Shown in pieces: positions 16,574-27,053 of a stretch of DNA of 64,000 nucleotides. Numbering within the stretch: the stretch's first letter is position 1; the number at the start of each line of letters is the position of its first letter. The position numbers and the translations under genes are program-made. Origin of the DNA: Helicobacter pylori (GTDB lineage: Bacteria; Campylobacterota; Campylobacteria; Campylobacterales; Helicobacteraceae); the NCBI GenBank assembly GCA_008032955.1, contig CP032046.1, forward strand, positions 620,001-684,000, read 5' to 3'. The notes beneath the pieces are model-generated. The model saw nothing but the letters and a program-made list of their open reading frames with translations, was not told where the DNA came from and made no database searches.

Positions 16574-17179
16574 TTGAAAAACCCTATCATTGATAACATT
16601 CCTTGCGTTTTATTAGCTGGGGGCAAAAGCTCTCGTTTTATCATTAATAACATTCAAATCAATAAGGCTCTCATGCCTTTAAAATCGTATTCTAGCCTTT
16701 TAGAATACCAATACTCGCGCCTTTTAAAACTTTTCAAACAAGTCATTATCAGCGCTAAAAAATCGTATGAACTAAACGCTCCCTACCTTTTAGAAAAAGA
16801 GAGCGATCTTTTTTCACCCCTTTTTGGCATTTATAACGCTTTTTTAACGCTACAAACCCCTTATATTTTTTTTATCGCCATAGATGCGCCTTTAGTGTCC
16901 TTTGAAAGCATTAAAACTCTTTGTGGGATTCAAAACTTTAGCGTAGTCTATGCTAAAAGCCCTGCAAAAGAACATTATTTGATTTCTTTGTGGCATCAAA
17001 GTATCCTTAACGCCCTTAATTACGCCCTTAAAACGCAAAATTATCGCTTGAGCAATCTTATCAAAAACGCCTCTTCAACCGCTATCCATTTTGATAAAGA
17101 AGAAGAATTTTTAAACCTAAACACCCTAAAAGACTATGAATTAGCCGTTCAAATTTTAAAAGAGGGATCAAATGGCTGA
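16574..17179 (+). CDS. mobA: MobA, molybdenum cofactor guanylyltransferase
   Basis: 201 residues with the nucleotidyltransferase signature [11 protein letters not shown] near the N-terminus and a metal-binding aspartate in [10 protein letters not shown]. MobA attaches GMP to molybdopterin to form the bis-MGD cofactor of DMSO-reductase family enzymes. The start is probably the TTG at 16574; no ATG is available in frame nearby. The end overlaps the start of flhB by 8 bases. It is divergent from moaA, with about 86 bases between the two starts. Confidence 0.87.
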   Translation: MKNPIIDNIPCVLLAGGKSSRFIINNIQINKALMPLKSYSSLLEYQYSRLLKLFKQVIISAKKSYELNAPYLLEKESDLFSPLFGIYNAFLTLQTPYIFFIAIDAPLVSFESIKTLCGIQNFSVVYAKSPAKEHYLISLWHQSILNALNYALKTQNYRLSNLIKNASSTAIHFDKEEEFLNLNTLKDYELAVQILKEGSNG

Positions 17180-18246
17180 AGAAGAAAAAACCGAACTCCC
17201 TAGTGCGAAAAAAATCCAAAAAGCCAGAGAAGAAGGCAATGTGCCTAAGAGCATGGAAGTGGTGGGGTTTTTAGGGTTATTGGCCGGGCTAATGAGTATT
17301 TTTGTTTTTTTATATGGTGGGTGGATGGTTTTAGCGAAATGTATCGCCATGTGTTGAAAGATTTTTCCCTAGATTTTAATAAAGAAAGCGTTCAAAAGCT
17401 GTTTAACCAATTGGCTAAAGACACTTTTTTATTGCTTTTACCTGTTTTAATCATTTTAGTGGTGGTGGCGTTTTTATCTAATGTCTTGCAATTTGGTTGG
17501 CTCTTTGCCCCTAAAGTCATTGAGCCTAAATTTTCTAAAATCAACCCTATCAATGGCGTCAAAAACCTTTTTTCTTTAAAAAAGCTCCTTGATGGGAGTT
17601 TGATCACTTTAAAAGTTTTTTTAGCTTTTTTCTGGGGTTTTTCATCTTTTCCTTATTTTTAGGGGAATTAAACCATGCGGCTCTTTTGAATTTGCAAGGC
17701 CAGTTATTGTGGTTTAAAAGCAAGGCGTTACTGCTCATTTCTTCGCTTTTATTTTTATTCTTTGTCTTGGCTTTTATAGATTTAGTCATCAAACGCCACC
17801 AATACACCAACTCTTTAAAAATGACTAAGCAAGAAGTTAAGGACGAATACAAACAGCAAGAAGGAAACCCAGAAATCAAAGCCAAAATCCGCCAAATGAT
17901 GCTAAAAAACGCCACGAATAAAATGATGCAAGAAATCCCTAAGGCTAATGTCGTGGTTACTAACCCTACCCATTATGCCGTCGCTCTCAAATTTGATGAA
18001 GAACACCCTGTGCCGGTGGTGGTGGCTAAAGGCACGGATTATTTAGCCATTAGGATTAAGGGTATCGCTAGAGAGCATGACATAGAAATTATAGAAAATA
18101 AAACGCTCGCTAGAGAGCTTTATAGAGATGTGAAATTAAACGCTACCATACCAGAAGAATTGTTTGAAGCCGTGGCGATTGTCTTTGCTCAAGTGGCTAA
18201 ATTAGAGCAAGAACGCCAGAAACAAAAGATCATTAAACCTCTTTAA
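17172..18246 (+). pseudogene. flhB: FlhB, flagellar type III export switch protein, two frameshifts
   Basis: Three frames together give a complete FlhB of about 358 residues: [20 protein letters not shown], four membrane helices, then the cytoplasmic domain with the autocleavage motif NPTH (VVVTNPTHYAVALKFDE). The first frame leaves register at T7 (17306-17312), where T8 would restore IFVFFIWWVDGFSEMY. The second leaves it at T6 (17626-17631), where T7 gives LAFFLGFFIFSLFLGELNHA. FlhB controls the switch from rod/hook to filament export, so loss would make cells non-flagellate. Each lesion is one T short, which also fits base-calling error. It overlaps mobA. Confidence 0.88.
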
Positions 18247-18329
18247 GATTTTTTAAACCCGCTTTTAAGCCCCAAAAAAGACACTCAATCAAAGACACTC
18301 AAAAAACTTTAACAATCCCTACTTGAGCT

Positions 18330-19067
18330 TTAAACTTGATGCTCCAAGCGCCTTAAAGTGTTATGAATGTATTCTAAAAGCCACCCTAACAGGCCTAAAA
18401 AATAAAAACCCAATCGCATGCCATAATATTCTTTAGTTTGAATGAACATGCTAGAACACAGCACTACCACGCTAAGCCCCACAATCAAAATAAGCGTGTT
18501 AGCGTATTCATACAACCCAAAAAGGCGTTTGTGGTAGATTAAAACCAGTATCAATAAAATAAGAGCGAGTGTAAAAAGGGAAAAATCCACGCAATCAGAC
18601 ACGCTTAAAAATCTAAAACTCTGTAAAGAAGAAGCAAAAACCCACACGATGCAAATATTCATAGAGGGCAAGAAAGATTGCTTCATGCTAGCCCCTAAAA
18701 AACGCCACAATAAAGTCGCTAACAGCGCAAAATAGAAAAGATAAAGCACGATTAAAGAATCTTTGATAGGAAAATTCCAAGCGTAGAAAGAAAGGCATAA
18801 TATCCCTATGCAAGCGCATTTTTGGCACGTGAGGGTGAAAGGCTTTAGAATAAGCACAAGCAGATAAATTAAAGAAACGCCTATTAACCCCAAGTAATCT
18901 AATTTGACAATGAAATCATAAACATGGTTTTCAAACAAAAAAAACAATTGCGAAAAATCATCGCTGAAATGCGAAAGCAACAAAGTTTCCACATTGAACA
19001 AAAACAACAAAAAAAACAATGAAGAAAAAACGACTTTATGCGTGTGTATTTTTTGATAAAAATTCAT
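18330..19067 (-). CDS. Integral membrane protein of unknown function
   Basis: 245 residues with about seven membrane helices (for example VSLIYLLVLILKPFTL, LIVLYLFYFALLATLLWRFL) and short loops, with a basic C-terminal tail. It contains a Cys pair (TCQKCACIG) in a loop. No transporter or enzyme signature is recognised. It is the next gene after amiA on the same strand, 18 bases apart, so the two are likely cotranscribed, and it is convergent with flhB. HP0771 by position, from memory. Confidence 0.6.
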   Translation of the reverse strand: MNFYQKIHTHKVVFSSLFFLLFLFNVETLLLSHFSDDFSQLFFLFENHVYDFIVKLDYLGLIGVSLIYLLVLILKPFTLTCQKCACIGILCLSFYAWNFPIKDSLIVLYLFYFALLATLLWRFLGASMKQSFLPSMNICIVWVFASSLQSFRFLSVSDCVDFSLFTLALILLILVLIYHKRLFGLYEYANTLILIVGLSVVVLCSSMFIQTKEYYGMRLGFYFLGLLGWLLEYIHNTLRRLEHQV

Positions 19068-19085
19068 CTACAACCTAATCATTGC

Positions 19086-20483
19086 CTAATCATTCTTGCT
19101 GAAGAAACTATCAATGCCATCAGCAATGCCCTTAGCCAAGATTTTTTGATACGGTTTGCTTTGGATGCGTTTAGATTCTATCGCATGGGAATTATAACCA
19201 ATTTCTATTAAAATTGAAGGCATTAAAGCCCCGGCCAACACCCAAAAAGGCCCCTCTCTCACGCCCCCATCCACCACATCAGGGTAATTTTTGCGGACAC
19301 TTTGGAGCATGCCGTATTGCACATCAATCGCCAGTTTGTTAGAAACAATCAATCGCTGCGTGTTTAATGAATTTAAAAGCAAGCTTTTAGAAAAATAATC
19401 CATCAAATTCACATCGTCTTTATTTTCTTGCTCAGCCACTTTCCTAGCCCTTTCGCTCCTTGCGGTGGATAAAAAATAAGTTTCTATGCCATGAGCGTTA
19501 GAAGTGGAGCGTTTAGGGATGGAATTGGCATGCACTGAGATGAATAAATCTGCACTTTTTTTGTTGGCCAATTCCGTGCGAGCCACTAAATCAATATAAA
19601 TGTCCTTATCCCTTGTCAATAAAACGCTATAACCTCTTTTTTTAAGCTCTTTATGCAAAAACTTCACCACTTCTAAAACAATGTCTTTTTCACACACTAA
19701 ATTCGTGCTCATCGCCCCGCAATCTTTCCCCCCATGCCCGGCGTCTAAAACGATCTTTTTGTGTTTTTTGCGCTTGGTTTTGATGGAAGCATCATTTTTT
19801 TCTGCTATAAAGACTTGGTTCTTACTCTCATTTTCCGCTTCTTTTTTAGGAATTTCTTTTTTAGGAATTTCTTTTTTAGGAATTTCTTTTTTAGGAATTT
19901 CTTTTTTAGGAATTTCTTTTTTAGGAATTTCTTTTTTAGGAATTTCTTTTTTAGCGCTCCTTTCGTTCCATTGAAAATGCGTGTGTTTTGAGCGCGCATG
20001 CTTAGTTGGTGTTTTCTCTTTAACCTCTTTAACCTCTTTTTTAATAGATTTAGGGGCAGGTTTTGGCGCTTGGTGTTTTGGAGTCCGGTGTTTGGGTGGT
20101 TTTGGCGCCATTTGATGCCTTATTAAGGGCTTTTTCTCCACGATAGAAACATAGAGCTTGTCTTTAAGGATTTTAACTTCATAAGTCATCTTAGGAGCAT
20201 GGCTAATGACCACTCGCGCTAATTTAGGGCTAAATTGCGCGATCGTGATAAACGATTGTTTAGAAAATTGGTAATGCTTTTTAGGAATGGTTAAAATGGC
20301 TTCTAATTCCAAATAACTCTTGAAATTTTTGAGCGAAACTTCTTTGAATTTTTTAATTTCTTGATTGAACGAGATTTTAACACTGCTAGAGCCAAAAGGC
20401 ACAATGTTGATAATTTTAAGGGTTGTCGCATAAGCAAAATGCAACCAAAAAAGACATGCAACAACCCCTAACCTCACAAGCAC
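19086..20483 (-). CDS. amiA: AmiA, N-acetylmuramoyl-L-alanine amidase with KKEIP repeats
   Basis: 465 residues: a signal sequence (GVVACLFWLHFAYA), an N-terminal AMIN-like domain that targets peptidoglycan (FGSSSVKISFNQEIKKF), a Pro/Lys-rich linker, then an Amidase_3 catalytic domain. Zinc and catalytic residues are visible in LDAGHGGKDCGAM, SVHANS and ILIEIGYNSH. The enzyme removes stem peptides from glycan strands in the periplasm; in H. pylori it is needed for daughter-cell separation and for the coccoid transition. The linker holds seven perfect KKEIP units (repeat entry 19841). The EnvC-like protein at 200 is a candidate activator. Confidence 0.94.
   Translation of the reverse strand: MLVRLGVVACLFWLHFAYATTLKIINIVPFGSSSVKISFNQEIKKFKEVSLKNFKSYLELEAILTIPKKHYQFSKQSFITIAQFSPKLARVVISHAPKMTYEVKILKDKLYVSIVEKKPLIRHQMAPKPPKHRTPKHQAPKPAPKSIKKEVKEVKEKTPTKHARSKHTHFQWNERSAKKEIPKKEIPKKEIPKKEIPKKEIPKKEIPKKEIPKKEAENESKNQVFIAEKNDASIKTKRKKHKKIVLDAGHGGKDCGAMSTNLVCEKDIVLEVVKFLHKELKKRGYSVLLTRDKDIYIDLVARTELANKKSADLFISVHANSIPKRSTSNAHGIETYFLSTARSERARKVAEQENKDDVNLMDYFSKSLLLNSLNTQRLIVSNKLAIDVQYGMLQSVRKNYPDVVDGGVREGPFWVLAGALMPSILIEIGYNSHAIESKRIQSKPYQKILAKGIADGIDSFFSKND
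19841..19954 (-). repeat. 15-bp tandem repeat in amiA (7 full units plus part)
   Basis: Seven identical copies of a 15-base unit (plus-strand form CTTTTTTAGGAATTT) from 19841 to 19945, followed by a broken eighth. Each copy encodes KKEIP in the periplasmic linker. Because 15 is a multiple of 3, gain or loss changes the linker length without breaking the frame. Confidence 0.95.
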
Positions 20484-20489
20484 TACAAA

Positions 20490-21580
20490 TTAACCCTCTG
20501 TAAGCTCTTTAATCAATTCATGCACGCTGATAATTTTATCCACTCTATAGCCATTAGCCCCGGTAAAATAAAGCCCCTCTTCTCTGTTTCCTAAATAACC
20601 GCGCCCCAAGCCATCAGCGATGCAATAGCCCACCTTTTTAGCCTCTTCACCCCTGTTACAAGGCGTTACACAATTGCTCACGCATGCGATTTTGGGCGCG
20701 TTACCCTCTTCAATGCGCTTGATCACTCCCGTATTAATAGCCCTAGCCGGATAGCCTACAGGCGATTTAATGAGTAAAATATCTTCTTTTTTGAGCGTGG
20801 GCAAAAGATCGGCATACACTTTGGCGTCGCATTCTTTCGTGCCTAAAAAACGAGTCGCCATTTGCACCCCACTCGCTCCAAGACTTAGCATGGTGTCTAT
20901 ATCCTTCCTGTCCCAAATCCCCCCAGCAGCGATAATAGGGATATTCCCCCATTCTTTAGAAGCTTCCACGACTTTAGGCACTAAGTTTTCTAATCGGAAT
21001 TCTTCTTTGAAACAATCTTCGTATTTAAAGCCCTGATGCCCCCCACTCAAAGGCCCTTCCACAATGAATGCGTCCGGGATTCTTTTATAGCGATCGCTCC
21101 ATCTTTTACAAAGGATTTTTAAAGCCTTCGCTGAAGAAATAATAGGGATGAGCGCCACATCGCTAAAATCCTTAGCGAATTCAGGCATGTTAGTGGGCAA
21201 ACCAGCCCCTGTAATAATGATGTTCGCTCCCGCTTCACAAGAGTCCCTTAAAACACGGCCATAGTCATTGATAGCGTATAAAATATTCGCCCCCAAAGGG
21301 TTGTTCCCACAAATTTTCCTAGCGTTTGCAAAAATCTCATTCAACGCTTTTTTGGAGTAAAAATTCAAGGCTTCAAAGGGTTTTTTAGCCACAATCCTTT
21401 CTACAAAACGCATGTTTTTATAATAACCAGTCCCTACGGCTGAAATCACTCCTAAAGCCCCTTCTTTGGCAACATTTCCAGCTAGTTCATCCCAGCTAAT
21501 CCCCACACCCATGCCCCTTGAAAGATAGGGAATTTTATGGTGTGCTTACCGATTTTTAGCGGTTTGAGTGTTGATACCAT
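20490..21580 (-). pseudogene. Nitronate monooxygenase-like FMN enzyme, N-terminal frameshift
   Basis: A 2-nitropropane dioxygenase-family TIM barrel with flavin-phosphate motifs (AAGGIWDRKDI, then LSLGASGVQMATRFLGTKE). The uninterrupted part starts at 21512 with MGVGISWDELAGNVAKEGAL. The real N-terminus lies upstream: ATG at 21578-21580 reads MVSTLKPLKIGKHTIKFPIF, then QG, and is out of frame at a C4 run (21514-21517). One more base restores QGGMGVGISW. The cluster CVSNCVTPCNRGEEAKKVGYC near the end suggests an extra cysteine-rich site. Such enzymes oxidise alkyl nitronates; the physiological substrate is unknown. Confidence 0.82.
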
Positions 21581-21596
21581 AGCTCTTTCCTTAATA

Positions 21597-22805
21597 TTAG
21601 TTAATATTTAATTTCATAAATCTTTTCTTACCAAGCTGTATAACATAATTTCCTTTAACAAAACGATAACTCTCATTTTTTATCACTTCTTGATTAATCT
21701 TTACCCCTCCCCCTTGAATATCACGCCTGGCTTGTGAAGTGGATGGGCAAAAGCCAATCTGTTTTAACACATCTAAAATCCCAACCCCTTCATCAAAATC
21801 GCTCTCTGATAAAATTTCAGGCAAAAGGTTTGCACTAAACACTTTAGAAAATTGCTCTTTAGCCTTGAATGCTTGATCATTATCATAATAACGAGCCACG
21901 ATTTCACCAGCGAGATCCTCTTTAACGGCTTTAGGGTGTAAGGTTTGGTGTAAAATACCATGTTTTAAGTCTTCAATTTCTTCTAAAGTCTTAGCGCTCA
22001 AAAGGGTATAATAGCGCCACATGAGATCATCGCTCACGCTCATGATCTTCCCAAACATCGCGTTAGGCTCTTCAGTGATCCCCACATAATTCCCCAAGCT
22101 TTTACTCATTTTTTGCACCCCATCAAGCCCCTCTAACAAAGGCATGGTGATGACAGACTGCTCTTTATTCAAGCCGTAAGCTCGTTGCAAAAAGCGCCCC
22201 ACCAACAAATTAAACTTTTGATCATTGCCCCCAAGCTCAATATCCGCACCCATCGCCACTGAATCATAGCCTTGCAACAAAGGGTATAAAAATTCCACGA
22301 TGCTAATGGGGCGGTTTTCTTTATAGCGTTTAGCAAAATCGTCCCTTTCTAGCATTCTAGCGACTGAAAACTTCGCGCACAATTCTATCATGCCCTTTGT
22401 GCCTAAAGTATCCAACCAAGTGGAATTAAAGCACACTTCGGTGTGTTTTTGATCTAAAATTTTATAGATTTGCTCTTCATAAGTTTTAGCGTTTTCTAAG
22501 ACTTGCTCCCGGTTTAGGGGTTTTCTCGTTTCATTTTTCCCCGTAGGATCGCCTATCATAGCGGTAAAATCCCCAATCAAAAACTTAACCCTAGCCCCAT
22601 ATTGCTGCAACAAAGCCAATTTTTGGATCAATACCGTATGCCCTAAATGCAAATCGGGAGCAGTAGGATCAAACCCGGCTTTAACGATAAAGCGTTCATT
22701 GGTTTCATAATATTTCCTAACCAGCTTTTCAATATATTCTAATCCAATGATTTCATTAGCGCCTCTTTTGATCTCTTTTAAGGCCACACTGATTTTTTGT
22801 TCCAT
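21597..22805 (-). CDS. tyrS: Tyrosyl-tRNA synthetase
   Basis: 402 residues, class I: the HIGH-type signature is [14 protein letters not shown], the KMSKS loop is [11 protein letters not shown], and a C-terminal S4 RNA-binding domain ([16 protein letters not shown]) ends the protein. It attaches tyrosine to tRNA(Tyr). The long insert and short spacing are those of the TyrRS type found in H. pylori. It lies 19 bases after spoT on the same strand. Confidence 0.96.
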   Translation of the reverse strand: MEQKISVALKEIKRGANEIIGLEYIEKLVRKYYETNERFIVKAGFDPTAPDLHLGHTVLIQKLALLQQYGARVKFLIGDFTAMIGDPTGKNETRKPLNREQVLENAKTYEEQIYKILDQKHTEVCFNSTWLDTLGTKGMIELCAKFSVARMLERDDFAKRYKENRPISIVEFLYPLLQGYDSVAMGADIELGGNDQKFNLLVGRFLQRAYGLNKEQSVITMPLLEGLDGVQKMSKSLGNYVGITEEPNAMFGKIMSVSDDLMWRYYTLLSAKTLEEIEDLKHGILHQTLHPKAVKEDLAGEIVARYYDNDQAFKAKEQFSKVFSANLLPEILSESDFDEGVGILDVLKQIGFCPSTSQARRDIQGGGVKINQEVIKNESYRFVKGNYVIQLGKKRFMKLNIN

Positions 22806-22824
22806 GTTTATCCCTTAATTAGGC

Positions 22825-25155
22825 TTATTGTAGTTCATAAGCGTCATCTAGACTGGATAATTCTACAATCCTATCCTGATATTTGCGATTGATTAAAGCC
22901 CTCATCCAATCCGCCTTATCCGTGGCTATTTCAAAACTCACTTCGCAATGGCTAGAATATTTGTCCTTATAGCCTAAGTAAGACACGCCCACAATATTGC
23001 ATTCATTCCTGTTTAAAAAAGTTAACAAACCCGCTAAAACCGACTTTTTTTCGCCTAAATAAAACATCATTTTATAAATCGTTCGATCCCGCTTGTGCCA
23101 TTCTATATAAACCATAGGCGCTTTAGCGTCCACTTCCGCTATCGCTTTTTTGCAAAATTTATGATGCGCAATCGCCTTTGGATCTTTCAAATCCGTTACA
23201 ATCGCAATGATTTCATCGCCGTATTTAGGATAACAACAATCATTCAACAACACCTGTTTGATTTCTAAAGCGTTGCTTGAACAAACGCTGAAATGTTCTA
23301 ATTCCTTACACTGCCACTGCCGGTTTGGGGTTAAAAAATTCAAAACATTGGTTTTAAAACCCAAATACCTTAAACCTCGAGTCCATAAACTCATCTCTTG
23401 GTATTCTAAAATCGCATCTTCTTTTAAAGAAAACACCTTATTTTCAATTTCTTCAGTGAGTTTGGCTAAATTCTCAAAGCTTTTCATCGCTTCTGTTAAG
23501 GTAATCTCCACCCCGCAATCTGTTAATTTTTCTTCAAAGTTTTTATAATCTTTTAAATCCACATCTTCAAAAACAGAACGCCCAAAAAAAGTCGCTAAAA
23601 TATTAATCATGCTCTTAGTGTCAATTTCTTTCAAGCGGTTTCTTCTTTGGATGCGCAAATGGTTTTTAGCCTTAGAAGTTTTAAGCTGATCCATCCAAAT
23701 GAAACGAGGTATTATTTTATCGCCTTTAATGATTTTAACCACATCTCCGCTTCTTAATTCTTGATTGAGTAAGGCTTTTTTACTATTGATATAAGCGTCC
23801 GTGGCTTTATCGCCCAAATCGCTATGCACCATGTAAGCGAAATCTAAAGCGATCGCTCCCACCGGTAAGGTGTAAGTGTCCCCATGAGGCGAAAAAACGA
23901 CAATATCTTCACGATACAAATCGTTCTTAGCGAGTTCGTAAAATTCCTTAGGGTCGTTTTTTAGATCGCTGTCATGGTATTTAAAATTTTGCAACCACCG
24001 CATGCCCTCATGATGATCTTCATTATCCACGCCCCCAGCTTTATACTTCCAGTGGGCTGAATTACCATACTCCGCCCCCATATGCATATCAAAGGTGCGG
24101 ATCTGCACTTCATAAACAGAAGATTCATCAAAAATGGTCGTGTGTATCGTCTTGTAACCATTTTCTTTGGGCAAAGCGATGTAATCTTTAAAACGAGAGA
24201 CAATGGGTTTGAAATTCAAATGGATAATCCCTAAAACTTTATAGCAATCAATCGGGTTTTTCAATAAAATCCTAATGGCTAACAAGTCCAAAATTTCATC
24301 AATATTAACCGCACCCTTTCGTTGCATCTTAAGATAGATAGAATAGGGGCGTTTCACCCTTGTAACGAGTTTAAAATCCGAATGGCTAAACCCGCTATCA
24401 AAAAGTTTTTTTTCTAGCTTGCTCGCAAAAGCGTTGAGTTTTAAGAGCAAAGACTGCTTGTTTTTGTGCAAATATTCCTTGATATTTTTATATTCTTCTG
24501 GATAAATATAATAAAAGCTCTTATCTTCTAATTCATTTTTGATTGAAGACATGCCCAATCGGCTCGCTATGGGAGCATACACCGCTAGAGTTTCTTTAGA
24601 AATACGCACTTGCTTGTCATGAGGCAAGGCGTCTAAGGTGAGCATGTTGTGCAACCTGTCGCTAATTTTTACCACTAAGGCTCTTGGATCTTGTATCGCG
24701 CTAATTAAAATCTTTCTAAAAGTGAGCGCTGAAACCACCATTCTGGGATCTTGAGAGCTCACGCCTAACTCTTCTTTCCTGATTTCAGTGATTTTAGTGA
24801 GCGCATCCACTAAATTAGCCACATCTTGCCCAAATTCTCGCTCAATCGTTTCAATCTCACAAGGCGTGTCTTCTACTACATCATGCAAAAGTGCAGCGCA
24901 CACCATCGCCTCATCGCCCCCACAAAACGCTACCAAGCTTGCCACACAAATAGGATGGACAATATAAGGCTCGCCGCTTTTTCGGTATTGCCCCTTATGG
25001 CTTTTGGTCGCTAAATTTAGGGCGTTTTCAATTTTGGGCGTGAAATCAATTAAAGTCCTTAAGATTTCAATGCCACCCTTTGGGGTCGTAACTTTTTTAA
25101 TAACATCCAAAATCCGTAAGAATCCGATATCAACGGATTTATCAATTTCGTTCAT
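22825..25155 (-). CDS. spoT: SpoT, bifunctional (p)ppGpp synthetase/hydrolase
   Basis: 776 residues. The hydrolase HD domain is seen in ALLHDVVEDTPCEIE, the synthetase domain in RFKDYIALPKENGYKTIHTT, then a TGS domain (VFSPHGDTYTLPVGAIALDF) and a C-terminal ACT-like region. In this species a single SpoT makes and destroys the alarmone for survival under starvation, low pH and aerobic shock. It overlaps rpoZ by 14 bases, the classic rpoZ-spoT arrangement, and is followed by tyrS. Confidence 0.96.
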   Translation of the reverse strand: MNEIDKSVDIGFLRILDVIKKVTTPKGGIEILRTLIDFTPKIENALNLATKSHKGQYRKSGEPYIVHPICVASLVAFCGGDEAMVCAALLHDVVEDTPCEIETIEREFGQDVANLVDALTKITEIRKEELGVSSQDPRMVVSALTFRKILISAIQDPRALVVKISDRLHNMLTLDALPHDKQVRISKETLAVYAPIASRLGMSSIKNELEDKSFYYIYPEEYKNIKEYLHKNKQSLLLKLNAFASKLEKKLFDSGFSHSDFKLVTRVKRPYSIYLKMQRKGAVNIDEILDLLAIRILLKNPIDCYKVLGIIHLNFKPIVSRFKDYIALPKENGYKTIHTTIFDESSVYEVQIRTFDMHMGAEYGNSAHWKYKAGGVDNEDHHEGMRWLQNFKYHDSDLKNDPKEFYELAKNDLYREDIVVFSPHGDTYTLPVGAIALDFAYMVHSDLGDKATDAYINSKKALLNQELRSGDVVKIIKGDKIIPRFIWMDQLKTSKAKNHLRIQRRNRLKEIDTKSMINILATFFGRSVFEDVDLKDYKNFEEKLTDCGVEITLTEAMKSFENLAKLTEEIENKVFSLKEDAILEYQEMSLWTRGLRYLGFKTNVLNFLTPNRQWQCKELEHFSVCSSNALEIKQVLLNDCCYPKYGDEIIAIVTDLKDPKAIAHHKFCKKAIAEVDAKAPMVYIEWHKRDRTIYKMMFYLGEKKSVLAGLLTFLNRNECNIVGVSYLGYKDKYSSHCEVSFEIATDKADWMRALINRKYQDRIVELSSLDDAYELQ

Positions 25156-25366
25156 CTATCCTGTCTATATCAATTTTCCCTTCAGCGATTTCTCTGATGG
25201 CAATATCCACTAACTTATGACGCTTAGGGTCCATATTCACTAAAGTTTTGGCTCCGGCGTTTAATTGCTTCACACGAGCGAAAACTAAATTATCTAGCAT
25301 GTAGCGGTCGTTCCCAATATTTTTTAAGGCTTGAGCGACTAAACTCTCTGTTCTCTCTTTTTTCAA
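25142..25366 (-). CDS. rpoZ: RNA polymerase omega subunit
   Basis: 74 residues from a TTG at 25366, which has AAGGA correctly spaced upstream. A longer frame to 25396 would carry an extra basic segment that hides that site. The core motif RYMLDNLVFARVKQL is the omega signature. Omega assists assembly of the beta' subunit and connects polymerase to ppGpp, consistent with its overlap with spoT. Confidence 0.92.
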   Translation of the reverse strand: MKKERTESLVAQALKNIGNDRYMLDNLVFARVKQLNAGAKTLVNMDPKRHKLVDIAIREIAEGKIDIDRIDERN

Positions 25367-25407
25367 ACTGATCCTTTTATTTTGAACTCTATCCAATTTT
25401 AAAGGGC

Positions 25408-26139
<732 letters not shown>

Positions 26140-26238
26140 TTAATTAATTAATAAAATTTTAATAAAACTTGTGATTGTAACCTAATCTTGCTTAAAAACA
26201 CCCTTTCTAAATTTTAAGCCTGCATTCTCAGCGAATCG

Positions 26239-26922
26239 CTAAAACCGCTTGGGTTTTTGAATGCGTTTGAACAACAATTCACGATAGAACGCTTTAAGGC
26301 CCGATTGTTCCTTTTTGCCTAAAGTGTAGTAAATTTTTTGCAAGTAGTTTAGAATGTCTTGGCGTTTCAAGTTGGTTTTCAAAGCGGCTTCTTTAAGGAT
26401 GTAGTAAGGGATTTTTGTTTTTTGATGTTTGAAGGCTAAAGACAAACGCTTGTAAAAATCCTTGTTTTGATAATAGCACAAACGCCCAAAAACAAACGGC
26501 AAGCGTTTTTTTTCATACCACAGAGCGGCTAAATCTATAAAATCTTTTTTGGGGTTGGAATAATAAAATTGCAGCGCTTTATTGCCGATTAAAACTTCGC
26601 CTTTTAACCCTAACGCTTTAGAGAGGGCGTTTGAAGAAGCGCTTTCTTTATCAAAAGCATTTTCTCTATTTACAACCAACACGCTTAAAACTTCCTTATA
26701 AGCGACAATGCCTAAAGAATAAGAACAAAGAGCGAATGGATAGCCAGCGATAGAAGAAATAAACCCCGCATCAATGCGCCTGAATAAAAAACTCTCATTG
26801 AGTTTGGAGGGGTAGGTTTTTTTAAGCCGCAAGAATTGCTTGAAATAACAAGGGGTGGGGTAGGATTTGATAAACACATCAAAAGGGAGCATGTTCAAAT
26901 AATCAATTTTACCAAAACGCAC
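26239..26922 (-). CDS. mqnA: MqnA, chorismate dehydratase of the futalosine menaquinone pathway
   Basis: 227 residues. The N-terminus MRFGKIDYLNMLPFDVF is the typical MqnA opening (family: IGxxxYLNxxP), and the rest keeps a periplasmic-binding-protein-like fold (LGLKGEVLIGNKALQFY, then IDLAALWYEKKRLPFVFGR). MqnA dehydrates chorismate to 3-enolpyruvylbenzoate, the first step of the futalosine route used by Helicobacter and Campylobacter, which lack the classic men genes. It is divergent from acnB. Confidence 0.8.
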   Translation of the reverse strand: MRFGKIDYLNMLPFDVFIKSYPTPCYFKQFLRLKKTYPSKLNESFLFRRIDAGFISSIAGYPFALCSYSLGIVAYKEVLSVLVVNRENAFDKESASSNALSKALGLKGEVLIGNKALQFYYSNPKKDFIDLAALWYEKKRLPFVFGRLCYYQNKDFYKRLSLAFKHQKTKIPYYILKEAALKTNLKRQDILNYLQKIYYTLGKKEQSGLKAFYRELLFKRIQKPKRF

Positions 26923-27053
26923 TTAAAATCCTTTTTTGCATCGCATGGTAGCTAAAGTTTCTTACAACTTAACTAAAAGTAAAAAGAGTTTTGTTATCAT
27001 GGGGCAAATGATTAGGGCATTAGCAAATAATGCTATTCAATAAAGGAGAAATG

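Noticed and set aside
19841-19954. CRISPR-like array
   Set aside because: The 15-base units are adjacent with no spacers and encode KKEIP in amiA.
19761-19999. Repetitive long frames on both strands across the amiA repeat (for example FFFRN repeated, KKKFL repeated)
   Set aside because: They are the 15-bp repeat read in other frames; the repeat lies inside the intact amiA gene on the minus strand.
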